Positions 34,594 to 42,883 of a stretch of DNA of 64,000 bases are shown in pieces; position 1 is the first letter of the stretch; each line of letters opens with the position of its first letter. The position numbers and the translations under genes were made by a program. The notes beneath the pieces were generated by a model. It worked only from the letters and a program-made list of their open reading frames with translations. It did no database searches and was not told where the DNA came from. Source of the DNA: Nocardia sp. NBC_01327 (GTDB taxonomy: Bacteria > Actinomycetota > Actinomycetes > Mycobacteriales > Mycobacteriaceae); assembly GCF_035958815.1 (NCBI RefSeq), contig NZ_CP108383.1:3782001-3846000 (forward strand), read 5' to 3'.

Positions 34594-35232
34594 CTAGTCA
34601 GTATTTGTTTTAGAAAGGCTCACGCAGCATCTGCCCGGCGCCGGATCCATCCGAGCCGTCCACCCGGCCTCGGTGGCCGGGCCCTCGAGCAGTGCGAGGT
34701 TCATGCCGCAGACCAGCGGCGGGAAATCCACGGCCAGCCGGTGAAAAGGGCAGTTGCGCAGGCGAATCACCGCACCGTCGAGGTACGGCTCATAACCGCG
34801 CTCGCGCAGCGCCTCCATCAGATCGCGACCCGCGACCGCCGGACCGTGCTGTGCGGCGGCCGCCGCGACGGCGTCCTCGAGTCCGGCATGTTCGATCACC
34901 TCGGCGAGAACCGTTGCGAGCGTGCGATAGTCGCGGGCGGGCAGGCTGATCGCGAACTCGGCATCCGCACGGCGGTAGAACTTCGCCGGACGTCCCGAAC
35001 CCGGGCCGGTCTTGCCCTCCGGTCGCCGGAACACCGCGTCGAGCAATCCGGCCTCGGCGAGTTTGTCGAGGTGGAAAGCGGCGAGCGGCCGCTTGATCTC
35101 GGCGGCGGCCGCGGCCTCATCGCGGCTCACATCGTGGTCCGCGGCGGCGACATGCTCATAGAGCCGCCTGCGGATCGGATCCTGCAGCAGGGCGACGGCC
35201 TCGATGCTCGCGGAGCTTTCGTCGGTGCTCAC
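34594..35232 (-). CDS. ArsR/SufR-like regulator with putative Fe-S ligands
   Basis: 212 residues. An N-terminal winged helix (about 10-85, with DPIRRRLYEHVAAADHDVSRDEAAAAAEIK-like and AFHLDKLAEAGLL-like segments) is followed by a Gly-rich turn (KTGPGSGRPAKFYRR). The C-terminal sensor domain has cysteines in RNCPFHRLA, PLVCGMNLALLEG and GRCCVS. The spacing C-x13-C-x26-C(C) is close to that of SufR-type [Fe-S] repressors such as Rv1460. No suf genes are nearby, so it is probably a paralogue controlling its own operon with the DUF3291 gene. Iron-sulfur binding is inferred from cysteine spacing. Confidence 0.75.
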   Translation of the reverse strand: MSTDESSASIEAVALLQDPIRRRLYEHVAAADHDVSRDEAAAAAEIKRPLAAFHLDKLAEAGLLDAVFRRPEGKTGPGSGRPAKFYRRADAEFAISLPARDYRTLATVLAEVIEHAGLEDAVAAAAAQHGPAVAGRDLMEALRERGYEPYLDGAVIRLRNCPFHRLAVDFPPLVCGMNLALLEGPATEAGWTARMDPAPGRCCVSLSKTNTD

Positions 35233-35313
35233 CCTGCCTTTGTAGCAGCGTGTCGGAAGGTGTCGCGGTGGCGTGGGTGCCCGTCCGGGCCGTGTCGGAG
35301 CGAACGGGATACA

Positions 35314-35331
35314 GTTCTAGAACGAGTTTCA
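35314..35331. promoter_or_regulatory. KstR-like operator in a divergent promoter
   Basis: The perfect palindrome GTTCTAGAAC (35314-35323) runs into TAGAACGAGTTTCA (35318-35331), which fits TnnAACnnGTTnnA at every fixed position. It lies 82 bp upstream of the SufR-like gene and 38 bp upstream of the plus-strand membrane gene. Confidence 0.45.
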
Positions 35332-35368
35332 GTTCGGACGAGCCGGTTCGCAGGTTAAGGTGATCATC

Positions 35369-35854
35369 ATGAATGCGTGGGTGTTGCGCGCCGTTGTACT
35401 GGGAGCGCTGACCGTTGTGCTGCGTGCCCTGCTCGGCTTCGCGATGGTGGACTGGCCGACCAATGGTGCGTGGATGCGAATGTTGTGCCTGGTGGTCATG
35501 GTGGTCGCGGTGGTCGCCTGGGGCGTTCTCGACGGTCGCGCCGATCGGCGGGCGAATGTCGAACCCGAGGACGGCGCGGATCTCACCATGCGCTGGCTGA
35601 AGGCCGGCCTGGCCGGTGGGCTCGGCAGCGGCCTGGTGGCCTGGATCCTGGGCTTCGTGCCCAAGTTCGATCTCGGTTCCAATGGTCTGCTCTTCGAGAT
35701 GACCTCGGGTGCGTCCTTCATCATCCTGCTGATCTTCATCCCGGCCATGATCGGTGTGGCCATCGGCCGCTACCTGGTCGGCCGCGATCACAAGAAGAGC
35801 TCGGGCGCCTCGGATGACACCGTCTCCCTGAACAAGCAGCCGGCGAGCGTCTGA
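35369..35854 (+). CDS. B-4DMT family membrane protein (Rv2536-like)
   Basis: 161 residues with four hydrophobic helices (about 2-24, 30-50, 70-92, 105-135) and a charged C-terminal tail containing KKSSG. The pattern, with NAWVLRAVVLGALTVVLRAL, VDWPTNGAWMR and FIILLIFIPAMIGVAIGRYL, matches what is annotated as B-4DMT (half-size drug/metabolite transporter-like) in mycobacteria, where Rv2536 lies beside the aro genes on the opposite strand. ATG 35369 follows AAGGTGA. No transport substrate is known. It is convergent with aroB across a terminator. Confidence 0.78.
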   Translation: MNAWVLRAVVLGALTVVLRALLGFAMVDWPTNGAWMRMLCLVVMVVAVVAWGVLDGRADRRANVEPEDGADLTMRWLKAGLAGGLGSGLVAWILGFVPKFDLGSNGLLFEMTSGASFIILLIFIPAMIGVAIGRYLVGRDHKKSSGASDDTVSLNKQPASV

Positions 35855-35880
35855 CACGCCCGGACCCGGACATAATGCAG

Positions 35881-35911
35881 AACGCCCGCAGTCGAATCGA
35901 CTGCGGGCGTT
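35881..35911. terminator. Bidirectional terminator between the B-4DMT gene and aroB
   Basis: 12-bp stem AACGCCCGCAGT (35881-35892) with ACTGCGGGCGTT (35900-35911), 7-nt loop; convergent genes lie on either side. Confidence 0.82.
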
Positions 35912-35951
35912 GCTGTGTGAAATCCGTTGTGAGCGGACGTCTTCGCGCTGA

Positions 35952-37067
35952 CTACAGCAGGATCGCGCCGCCGGTGCTGCCCTCGCGGGCGACCGCCGAA
36001 TAGGCCGCGGCCAGCAGCGACGGGTCGGGGCCTTCGAGGCGGCCCGGCTTGGCCAGACCGTCCAGGACCACGAAGCGCAGGACGCCGGAGCGGGTCTTCT
36101 TATCGGTCTGCATGGTGTCCAGCAGCTGGGGGAGCGCATCGGCGTCGTAGCTGGTGGGCAGGCCGACACTGGCCAGCACGCTGCGGTGGCGTTCGGCGGT
36201 GGCATCGTCGAGACGGCCCGCGAGGCGGCCGAGTTCGGCGGCGAAGACCAGGCCGACCGAGACGGCCGCGCCGTGACGCCAGCGGTAGCGCTCGCGGCGC
36301 TCGATGGCATGGCCGAGGGTGTGGCCGTAATTGAGGATCTCGCGCAGATCCGATTCCTTGAGGTCGGCGGCGACCACATCGGCCTTGACCTGCACCGCGC
36401 GGCGAATGAGCTCGGGCAGCACCTCGCCGGTCGGGTCGAGCGCGGCCTGCGGATCGCGTTCGATCAGCTCCAGGATGACCGGGTCGGCAATGAAACCGGC
36501 CTTGATGATCTCGGCCATGCCCGCGACGATCTCATTGCGCGGCACCGTTTCCAGCGTCGCGAGGTCGACCAGTACCGCGGCCGGCTCGTGGAAGGAACCG
36601 ACGAGGTTCTTGCCCGCCTCGGTATTGATGCCGGTCTTACCGCCGACGGCCGCATCCACCATGGCCAGCAGGGTGGTCGGCACGTGCACGATATTCACAC
36701 CGCGCATCCAGGTGGCGGCGACGAAGCCGGACAGGTCGGTGGCCGCGCCACCGCCGAGGCTGATGATCACGTCCTTGCGGGTGAGACCGATGCGGCCGAG
36801 CACCTCCCAGCAGAAGCCCGCGACGGCCAGATCCTTACCGTCCTCGGCATCCGGAATCTCGATGCGGTGCGCGTCGATGCCCTTGTCCGCCAGCGCCTTC
36901 CGCACCACCTCGGCGGTCTCGGCCAGCGGCGGCTGATGGAAGATCGCGACCGTGCGCACGGCGGAACTGCGGGTCACCTCGTCCACCAGATCGCCCAGCA
37001 GGCCACGCCCGATGATCACCGGGTACGGGTCGGCGGTGCGGACCTCGATGCGGGTCGGCTCGCTCAT
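35952..37067 (-). CDS. aroB: 3-dehydroquinate synthase
   Basis: 371 residues; converts DAHP to 3-dehydroquinate with NAD and a divalent metal. NAD-binding GGGAATDLSGFVAATWMRGV is near residue 107. TTLLAMVDAAVGGKTGIN, the KNLVGSFHEP loop, and metal ligands in REILNYGHTLGHAIE (about 250-264) follow. ATG 37067 overlaps the aroK stop (ATGA), so the two are coupled. Downstream there is no aroQ, which follows aroB in M. tuberculosis; the 3-dehydroquinase must be encoded elsewhere. Confidence 0.96.
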   Translation of the reverse strand: MSEPTRIEVRTADPYPVIIGRGLLGDLVDEVTRSSAVRTVAIFHQPPLAETAEVVRKALADKGIDAHRIEIPDAEDGKDLAVAGFCWEVLGRIGLTRKDVIISLGGGAATDLSGFVAATWMRGVNIVHVPTTLLAMVDAAVGGKTGINTEAGKNLVGSFHEPAAVLVDLATLETVPRNEIVAGMAEIIKAGFIADPVILELIERDPQAALDPTGEVLPELIRRAVQVKADVVAADLKESDLREILNYGHTLGHAIERRERYRWRHGAAVSVGLVFAAELGRLAGRLDDATAERHRSVLASVGLPTSYDADALPQLLDTMQTDKKTRSGVLRFVVLDGLAKPGRLEGPDPSLLAAAYSAVAREGSTGGAILL

Positions 37068-38326
37068 AGAGACTGCTCCGATTCTTCTCGTGCGGATTGT
37101 TCTGGTCCGTATTCGGGTCCGGTCCGAGCCCGCGCCCGCGCCCGGCGGGCCCGAGCCCGCCGCGACCGCCCGGCCCCCGGCGCACTCTGCGTCCCCGAAT
37201 CCTGTTGTTCAGCAGCCGGATTCGCAATAGCGCCCCCGGTCGTGGCTTGCGTTCCTTCCGTCGTTGCGCTTCGGGCTGCGGATCGCCGATTGGCGGCAGC
37301 CCTGCGACGACCGCCACGCGTCGAGGCCCGTGGGGAAGCGTCGGAGTCGGTTGGCTGGGCTGCTGCGGCGGGGTTGGCATCCGAGCCCGCGGAACCTCTT
37401 GTGGCGGAGCCGGAATCCGGCCGCGGTTCGCCCGCTCCCGAGGCGCCGCCTTCCGCGATCGTTGCGGCGCTGCTGCCGCCCGTGGCATCGGCCGTCGTGG
37501 CGCCGGTGGCGGGACCCGCCGGGCGGCGGCTGCGGCGGCGAGACCGGCGGCTGCGGCGGGCGGGTTTGGTCGCGGGGTCGTCGGGGCCGGTTCCGGAGTC
37601 CGGGTCGGCGGGGGTCGGCTGCGCGGAGGCGGACGGGACTGCCTCGGGTGCTGCGGGATTCGGCTGGGTGGGGGCTGCGCTGTCGGCGCGGCTGCGGCCG
37701 CGACGCCGGCGACGACGCGAGCGGGAGCGACTGGAGTCGTTCGGTTCCAGGGGGACGGGTGGCAGGTCGGGGGTCGTATCCTCTTGCGGCAGGGTCGATT
37801 CCAGGCCGAGCTTGCCGAGGATCATTTTGACGACGCGGCCGGGGCTGCGGCCGTCGGTGCGCACGCGCACGCTCGCCACCTCGCGGTAGAGCGGGCGGCG
37901 GATCTTCATGAGCTCGCGGTATTTGGCGGCCGGATCGGCGCCGTTGAGCAGCGGGCGGTTGGTACTGGCCCCGGTGCGCCGAAGTCCTTCGCCCACACTG
38001 ATTTCCAAGTACACCACGGTGCGGCCGCGCAGCAGTTCCCGGGTGGTGACCGAGAGCACCGAGCCGCCGCCGAGGGAGATGATGCCGTGTCCGGCCAGGA
38101 CGGCGTCGCGCACCACCTGTTCCTCGATGCGCCGGAACTCCGGTTCCCCGTCCTCGGCGAAGATCTCCGGAATGGTGCGCCCGGTCTGCTCCTCGATCCC
38201 GGCATCGGTGTCGTAGAGGTCCACGCCGAGTTCGCGTGCGAGTTTGCGGCCGATCGTCGACTTACCCGCACCGGGCGGACCGACCAGCACCACGCTCGGC
38301 GGCTGCTGATCGGTTTCGCCGGTCAC
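37064..38326 (-). CDS. aroK: Shikimate kinase with a long basic low-complexity C-terminal extension
   Basis: 420 residues, against about 170-180 for typical shikimate kinases. Residues 1-175 form the kinase: P-loop GPPGAGKST (16-24), shikimate-binding DTDAGIEE and FRRIEEQVV, GGGSV, and the lid TGASTNRPLL. Residues 176-420 are Arg/Ser/Ala/Pro-rich with clusters such as SRSRSRRRRRRGRSR and RRARARRARARAR, predicted disordered and strongly basic. The same frame runs without a stop into the aroB overlap, so it is one protein, not a neighbouring gene. GTG 38326 overlaps the aroC stop (GTGA). The tail could bind nucleic acid or membranes; no function is proven. Confidence 0.9.
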   Translation of the reverse strand: MTGETDQQPPSVVLVGPPGAGKSTIGRKLARELGVDLYDTDAGIEEQTGRTIPEIFAEDGEPEFRRIEEQVVRDAVLAGHGIISLGGGSVLSVTTRELLRGRTVVYLEISVGEGLRRTGASTNRPLLNGADPAAKYRELMKIRRPLYREVASVRVRTDGRSPGRVVKMILGKLGLESTLPQEDTTPDLPPVPLEPNDSSRSRSRRRRRRGRSRADSAAPTQPNPAAPEAVPSASAQPTPADPDSGTGPDDPATKPARRSRRSRRRSRRPAGPATGATTADATGGSSAATIAEGGASGAGEPRPDSGSATRGSAGSDANPAAAAQPTDSDASPRASTRGGRRRAAANRRSAARSATTEGTQATTGGAIANPAAEQQDSGTQSAPGAGRSRRARARRARARARTGPEYGPEQSAREESEQSL

Positions 38327-39531
38327 TGTGGCGCGTTGCCCGAGGGTACGTGCGGGCGCGCGTTGATTCGCTTCAAGTAGCCGTTGATGTTGTCGACGGT
38401 TTCCGGCAGCGAGTCGCCACCGAACTTCTCCAGCACCGCCTGCGCCACGACCAGGGCGACCATGGCCTCGGCGACCACACCGGCCGCGGGCACCGCGCAC
38501 ACATCGGAGCGCTGGTGAATGGCGACAGCCTCGTCACCGGTGGACATATCGACCGTCGACAGTGCGCGCGGCACGGTGGAGATGGGCTTCATGGCGGCGC
38601 GCACTCGCAGCGGCTCGCCGTTGGTCATACCGCCCTCGAGCCCGCCCGCGCGATTGGTGGAGCGCAGCACACCGTCGGGGCCGGGCTTCATCTCGTCGTG
38701 GGCCTGGCTGCCGCGGCGGCGCGCGGTCTCGAAACCGTCACCCACCTCGACACCCTTGATGGCCTGAATTCCCATGAGCGCGCCCGCGAGTCGCGAATCC
38801 AGCCGCGCCTCACCGCTGGTGAACGAACCCAGTCCGACGGGCAGCCCCTCGATCACGACCTCGACCACACCGCCGAGCGTGTCGCCGTCCTTCTTGGCGG
38901 CCTCGATCTCGACGATCATGGCGGCTTCGGCGTCCTTGTCGAAAGCACGCACCGGGCTCTCGTCGATGGCGTCCAGATCCGCGGCGGTCGGCACGAAGCC
39001 GGTGGTATCGGCCGCGGTGCCGATGGACACCACGTGCGAGATCACCTCGACCCCGAGCGCCTGTCGCAGGAAGTTCTTGGCCACGGTCCCGGCCGCGACG
39101 CGCGCGGCGGTCTCGCGGGCGCTGGCGCGCTCGAGCACATTGCGGGCGTCGTCGAAGCCGTACTTGAGCATGCCCGAGTAATCGGCGTGCCCGGGCCGGG
39201 GCCGGGTGAGCGGCGCATTGCGCGCCAGCTCGGCGAGCTCGGCCTCGTCCACCGGATCGGCGGACATGACCTGGGTCCACTTGGGCCATTCGGAATTGGC
39301 GACCTCGATGGCGACCGGCCCGCCCATGGTGCGGCCGTGGCGCACGCCGCCGACCAGGGTGACCACATCGGCCTCGAACTTCATCCGAGCGCCACGGCCG
39401 TAGCCCAGCCGCCGTCGGGCCAGCTGTGCACCGACATCGGCAGAGCTCACCTCGACACCGGCCACCATCCCCTCGAGGATGGTGACGAGAGCAGGGCCAT
39501 GGGATTCTCCGGCAGTTATCCAGCGCAACAC
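38323..39531 (-). CDS. aroC: Chorismate synthase
   Basis: 402 residues; makes chorismate from EPSP with reduced FMN. Signatures: ITAGESHGPALV at the start, GRGARMKFEADVV, the GPGHADYSGMLKYGF segment, SARETAARVAAGT, FTSGEARLDSRLAGALMG, and RSDVCAVPAAGVVAEAM. GTG 39531 begins the homology (VLRWITAGESHG). It is first of the coupled aroC-aroK-aroB run, with 82 bp separating it from the prepilin peptidase gene upstream. Confidence 0.97.
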   Translation of the reverse strand: MLRWITAGESHGPALVTILEGMVAGVEVSSADVGAQLARRRLGYGRGARMKFEADVVTLVGGVRHGRTMGGPVAIEVANSEWPKWTQVMSADPVDEAELAELARNAPLTRPRPGHADYSGMLKYGFDDARNVLERASARETAARVAAGTVAKNFLRQALGVEVISHVVSIGTAADTTGFVPTAADLDAIDESPVRAFDKDAEAAMIVEIEAAKKDGDTLGGVVEVVIEGLPVGLGSFTSGEARLDSRLAGALMGIQAIKGVEVGDGFETARRRGSQAHDEMKPGPDGVLRSTNRAGGLEGGMTNGEPLRVRAAMKPISTVPRALSTVDMSTGDEAVAIHQRSDVCAVPAAGVVAEAMVALVVAQAVLEKFGGDSLPETVDNINGYLKRINARPHVPSGNAPQ

Positions 39532-39613
39532 GGGTTACATCTTTCCACGTGAATACGGTTACCCGGACACGCGGTCCGGCGTGACCCGGGTCATGGTGCG
39601 GCCGGCAGCGCGG

Positions 39614-40075
39614 TCACGGCGTGGCAAGGAGCGCAAGCACACTGGCGGCGCACATGGCGGGACCGTGCGCGAGGGTACCGATCGGCGGGTCCGGTCCCGC
39701 CGAATCCCCGGGTTCCACCGCCTGTGTGAGCAGCGTGCCGACCCCGGCCAGCGCGGTGATCGCGGGTGCGGCCAGCGCCGCCCACACCCAGGCGTGCGCA
39801 CCGCCCAGTGCGGTCGCGGCGCCGAGCCCGAGTGCGAGTTTCACATCACCGGCCCCGAGTGCGGCCGGGGCACACAGATGTACGAGTAGATAGGGCACGG
39901 CGAGCAGAAGCGCACCGAGCACGGCGGCCGCCGGACGACCGATAGCCGAGCCGTAGCAGAGCACCGCGACCGCACCGGGCAGCGTCAGCGAATTCGGCAG
40001 TCGCCGCATGCGCAGATCGACACAGCTGAGCGCCGCGCACCAGGCGGCGAGGACGAGCAGTGGCAGCAATCGCAT
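39614..40075 (-). CDS. A24 prepilin peptidase-like membrane protein
   Basis: 153 residues from ATG 40075, almost entirely hydrophobic, with about four to five helices. The two catalytic aspartates of the family are visible: one in SCVDLRMRRLPN (about 22-33) and the GxGD motif in ALGAGDVKLALGLG (about 79-92). It lacks the N-terminal methylase domain, as usual for the short actinobacterial form that processes Flp/Tad or type IV pilins. M. tuberculosis has a similar gene (Rv2551c) between aroE and aroC. No pilin genes are in view. Confidence 0.85.
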   Translation of the reverse strand: MRLLPLLVLAAWCAALSCVDLRMRRLPNSLTLPGAVAVLCYGSAIGRPAAAVLGALLLAVPYLLVHLCAPAALGAGDVKLALGLGAATALGGAHAWVWAALAAPAITALAGVGTLLTQAVEPGDSAGPDPPIGTLAHGPAMCAASVLALLATP

Positions 40076-40215
40076 ACCTCGAGCCTGCCGCCCCGAAGGC
40101 CGCCGTGGGCGGTGCAATCACGAATTGTGGAGAACCACTTGGCATGTGAACAACCAGGCTTTCGCCCAATTCGGGCAGATACGTGTTGGGTGTCGGTGTT
40201 GCGGCGTGTCGGCGG

Positions 40216-40221
40216 TAGCTT
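40216..40221 (+). promoter_or_regulatory. -10 element of pepQ, probably leaderless
   Basis: TAGCTT ends 6 nt before ATG 40228 and no ribosome site is present, indicating a leaderless transcript. Confidence 0.42.
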
Positions 40222-40227
40222 GGACGC

Positions 40228-41352
40228 ATGTCTGCTGACCACGATCCGGGCGGGCGCCCCAATTACGCGGCGCGCCGGGCCAACCTGCGGAACCTGCTCG
40301 TCGAGAACCGCGTCGACGCGCTATTGGTCACGGACCTGATCAATATCCGCTATCTGACCGGTTTCACCGGATCGAATGCCGCACTGCTGGTGGACTCCTG
40401 GGACAGCTCCGAGGACCGCACCGTCATCTGCACCGACGGCCGCTACATCACTCAGGTCGGCGAGCAGGTCCCCGATCTGCGGGCCGAGATCAACCGGGCC
40501 AGCGCCCGCCGCGTGGTGGAGATCGCGGGGGAGTGGCAGACCGGCAGAGTCGGTTTCGAGAGCCATGTGCTCACCGTCGAACAGCATCGCGGTTTCGAGG
40601 GCCTGGTCACCGGCCTCGAGCTGGTCGCGGTCTCGGGCCTGGTGGAGCAGCTGCGCATGGTGAAGGACGCGCACGAGGTCGCCCTGCTCACCGCCGCCTG
40701 CGCCGCCGCGGACACCGCCCTCGCCACCCTGCTCGAGCGCGGTGGCCTGCGCCCCGGTCGCACCGAGCGGCAGGTCGCCCGCGAGCTGGAGTGGCTGATG
40801 TTCGAGCACGGCGCCGATGCCATCGCCTTCGAGACGATTGTGGCCGCCGGCCCGAATTCGGCCGTCCCGCACCATCGTCCGACCGAGGCGGTGCTGGCCA
40901 CGGGTGATTTCGTGAAGCTGGACTTCGGCGCGATGCTCGGCGGCTACCACTCGGATATGACGCGCACCTTCGTCCTGGGTCAGCCCTCGGACTGGCAGCG
41001 CGAGATCTACGACCTGGTCAATACGGCGCAGCGGGCGGGACGCGAGGCACTGGCCCCGGGTGTGTCGACCCGCGCGGTGGACGCCGCCGCCCGCTCGGTC
41101 ATCGAGGCGGCGGGCTACGGCGAGCTGTTCGTCCACGGCCTCGGACACGGTGTCGGCCTGCAGATCCATGAAGCGCCCGGAATCGCCAAAACGGGCACGG
41201 GTACACTTCTCGATGGCGTGGCGGTGACCGTCGAGCCAGGTGTGTATTTCCCCGGCCGCGGCGGAGTCCGGATCGAGGATACGCTCGTGGTTCGCCAAGG
41301 GGGCCCGGAGCTGCTCACCCGCACCAGCAAAGACCTGACCGTCGTCGAATGA
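40228..41352 (+). CDS. pepQ: Xaa-Pro aminopeptidase / M24 peptidase
   Basis: 374 residues. The N-terminal creatinase-like domain (about 1-130) is followed by the pita-bread catalytic domain. Five metal ligands are visible: Asp in VKLDFGAMLGG and in YHSDMTRTF, His in HGLGHGVGLQIHE, Glu in VTVEPGVYFPG and Glu in GVRIEDTLVV. It hydrolyses dipeptides or peptides with proline. Order pepQ-efp-nusB as in Rv2535c-Rv2533c. Confidence 0.93.
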   Translation: MSADHDPGGRPNYAARRANLRNLLVENRVDALLVTDLINIRYLTGFTGSNAALLVDSWDSSEDRTVICTDGRYITQVGEQVPDLRAEINRASARRVVEIAGEWQTGRVGFESHVLTVEQHRGFEGLVTGLELVAVSGLVEQLRMVKDAHEVALLTAACAAADTALATLLERGGLRPGRTERQVARELEWLMFEHGADAIAFETIVAAGPNSAVPHHRPTEAVLATGDFVKLDFGAMLGGYHSDMTRTFVLGQPSDWQREIYDLVNTAQRAGREALAPGVSTRAVDAAARSVIEAAGYGELFVHGLGHGVGLQIHEAPGIAKTGTGTLLDGVAVTVEPGVYFPGRGGVRIEDTLVVRQGGPELLTRTSKDLTVVE

Positions 41353-41410
41353 CGCCGGTCTGCCAGCGCGGCCAGCCGCGAATGGAACTAGAACAGGAGA
41401 TCCGAGGACA

Positions 41411-41974
41411 GTGGCGGATACCAGCGACTTCAAGAACGGCCTCGTGCTGAAGATCGACAACAATCTGCAGCAGATTGTCGAGTTCCAGCACGTCAAGCCG
41501 GGTAAGGGTCCCGCCTTCGTGCGTACCAAGCTGAAGAACGTGGTCTCGGGCAAGGTGGTCGACAAGACCTTCAACGCCGGTGTGAAGGTGGAGACCGCGA
41601 CGGTCGATCGTCGCGATATGACCTACCTGTACCACGACGGCTCGGACTTCATCTTCATGGATGGCGAGACGTACGACCAGATTCACCTGCAGGAGGGGAC
41701 CCTCGGCAAGAACGCGGGCTTCCTGCTGGAGAACATGCAGGTGCAGATCGCCATGCACGAGGGTGAGGCGCTCTTCGTCGAGCTCCCCGTCGCCATCGAC
41801 GTCGTGGTCACCCACACCGAGCCGGGTCTGCAGGGCGACCGCTCCAGCGCGGGCACCAAGCCCGCCACCGTGGAGACCGGCGCGGAAATCCAGGTGCCGC
41901 TGTTCATCAATCAGGGTGACAAGCTGCGCGTCGATACCCGTGACGGCTCCTACATCAGCCGCGTCAACTCCTGA
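41411..41974 (+). CDS. efp: Elongation factor P
   Basis: 187 residues; relieves ribosome stalling at polyproline. Three beta-barrel domains: KOW-like N-domain with QIVEFQHVKPGKGPAFVRTK, where Lys at the PGKG tip is the usual modification site (about 31-35), then the MTYLYHDGSDFIFMD segment and the C-terminal VPLFINQGDKLRVDTRDGSYISR signature. GTG 41411 follows GAGATCCGAGGA. Probably co-transcribed with nusB 13 bp downstream. Confidence 0.97.
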   Translation: MADTSDFKNGLVLKIDNNLQQIVEFQHVKPGKGPAFVRTKLKNVVSGKVVDKTFNAGVKVETATVDRRDMTYLYHDGSDFIFMDGETYDQIHLQEGTLGKNAGFLLENMQVQIAMHEGEALFVELPVAIDVVVTHTEPGLQGDRSSAGTKPATVETGAEIQVPLFINQGDKLRVDTRDGSYISRVNS

Positions 41975-41987
41975 CGCGCGGATACTG

Positions 41988-42512
41988 GTGACCGTGGCCA
42001 ATCAGCCCCAGGACAAGAAGTCCGCGAGTTTCAAGAAGCTGGGTGCGCGACACAAGGCGCGCCGACGTGCGGTCGATCTGCTCTTCGAGGCAGAAGCCCG
42101 TGACATCGACCCTGCGGAACTGCTGTCCGAACGCGTCTCGCTCTCCGTGCGGGACGATTCGGTGGCCCCGGTGAACCCCTACACCCGCGTGCTGGTCGAA
42201 GGCGTCGCCGACGATCTGGACCGGGTGGACGGCACCATCGAGTCCTATCTGCAGGATTGGGCCCTGTCCCGGCTGCCCGCCGTGGATCGTGCCATCCTGC
42301 GGGTCGCGGTGTGGGAGTTGTTCCACGCCAATGACGTTCCGCCCGTGGTGGCGGTGGATGAAGCGGTGGAGCTGGCCAAGGAGCTCTCCACCGACGATTC
42401 GCCCTCGTTCATCAATGGTGTGCTCGGTCAGGTGGTGCAGGTCGCGCCGCAGGTCCGGGCCGCGGCGGCCGCCACCCGCGCCACGCCGCGCACCGACGAC
42501 GAACAGAATTAA
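41988..42512 (+). CDS. nusB: Transcription antitermination factor NusB
   Basis: 174 residues if GTG 41988 is used; GTG 41994 in the same frame is equally possible. All-helical NusB fold: the Arg-rich first helix GARHKARRRAVDLLFEAEAR (boxA RNA binding), LPAVDRAILRVAVWELFHAN, AVDEAVELAKELSTDDSP and FINGVLGQVV. It acts with S10 (NusE) in antitermination on rRNA operons. It has a longer N-terminus than M. tuberculosis NusB (about 156 aa), plus a short basic tail. This marks the end of the conserved efp-nusB block. Confidence 0.95.
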   Translation: MTVANQPQDKKSASFKKLGARHKARRRAVDLLFEAEARDIDPAELLSERVSLSVRDDSVAPVNPYTRVLVEGVADDLDRVDGTIESYLQDWALSRLPAVDRAILRVAVWELFHANDVPPVVAVDEAVELAKELSTDDSPSFINGVLGQVVQVAPQVRAAAAATRATPRTDDEQN

Positions 42513-42529
42513 CTAGGGAGAGGCGCAGG

Positions 42530-42787
42530 GTGCGCAAGTACTTGGTGCTGGCAATGCGCACCCCGCGCTTCGATCCGGCTGTGGCACAGCCCCATCGGGA
42601 CTGGCTCGACGCCATCCGCTCGCGCGGGCACCTGGTCGAGACGGGCAAGTTCACCGATAACAGCGGTGGCGCCTATGTCATTCTCGCCGAAAACCTCGAT
42701 GCCGCCCGGGATCTGGTCTTCACCGATCCCATTCACACCAGCGGCGCCTCGGAACTCACCGTGTACGAGTGGGAAATCACCGGCTGA
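42530..42787 (+). CDS. YciI family protein
   Basis: An 85-residue small alpha-beta barrel protein: KYLVLAMRTP, AVAQPHRDWLDAIRSRGHLVETG and AENLDAARDLVFTDPIH follow the YciI pattern, with a conserved His/Asp pair. Members are often domains of other enzymes; a catalytic role is unproved. GTG 42530 follows GGGAGAGG, 17 bp after nusB, so it may be co-transcribed. It is the first gene after the conserved block. Confidence 0.83.
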   Translation: MRKYLVLAMRTPRFDPAVAQPHRDWLDAIRSRGHLVETGKFTDNSGGAYVILAENLDAARDLVFTDPIHTSGASELTVYEWEITG

Positions 42788-42883
42788 GTGCCAGCTTTCG
42801 AGCGGTGATCCCGCAGGGCTGAGCGCATTTCGCGGTGGCCGGTCGCGAGCAGGTTGTGCCCGGATCGGCCCACACGATCGTGG

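Noticed and set aside
41388..41402. AACTAGAACAGGAG before efp as an operator
   Set aside because: Only one half-site, and the sequence is explained by the approach to the ribosome site.
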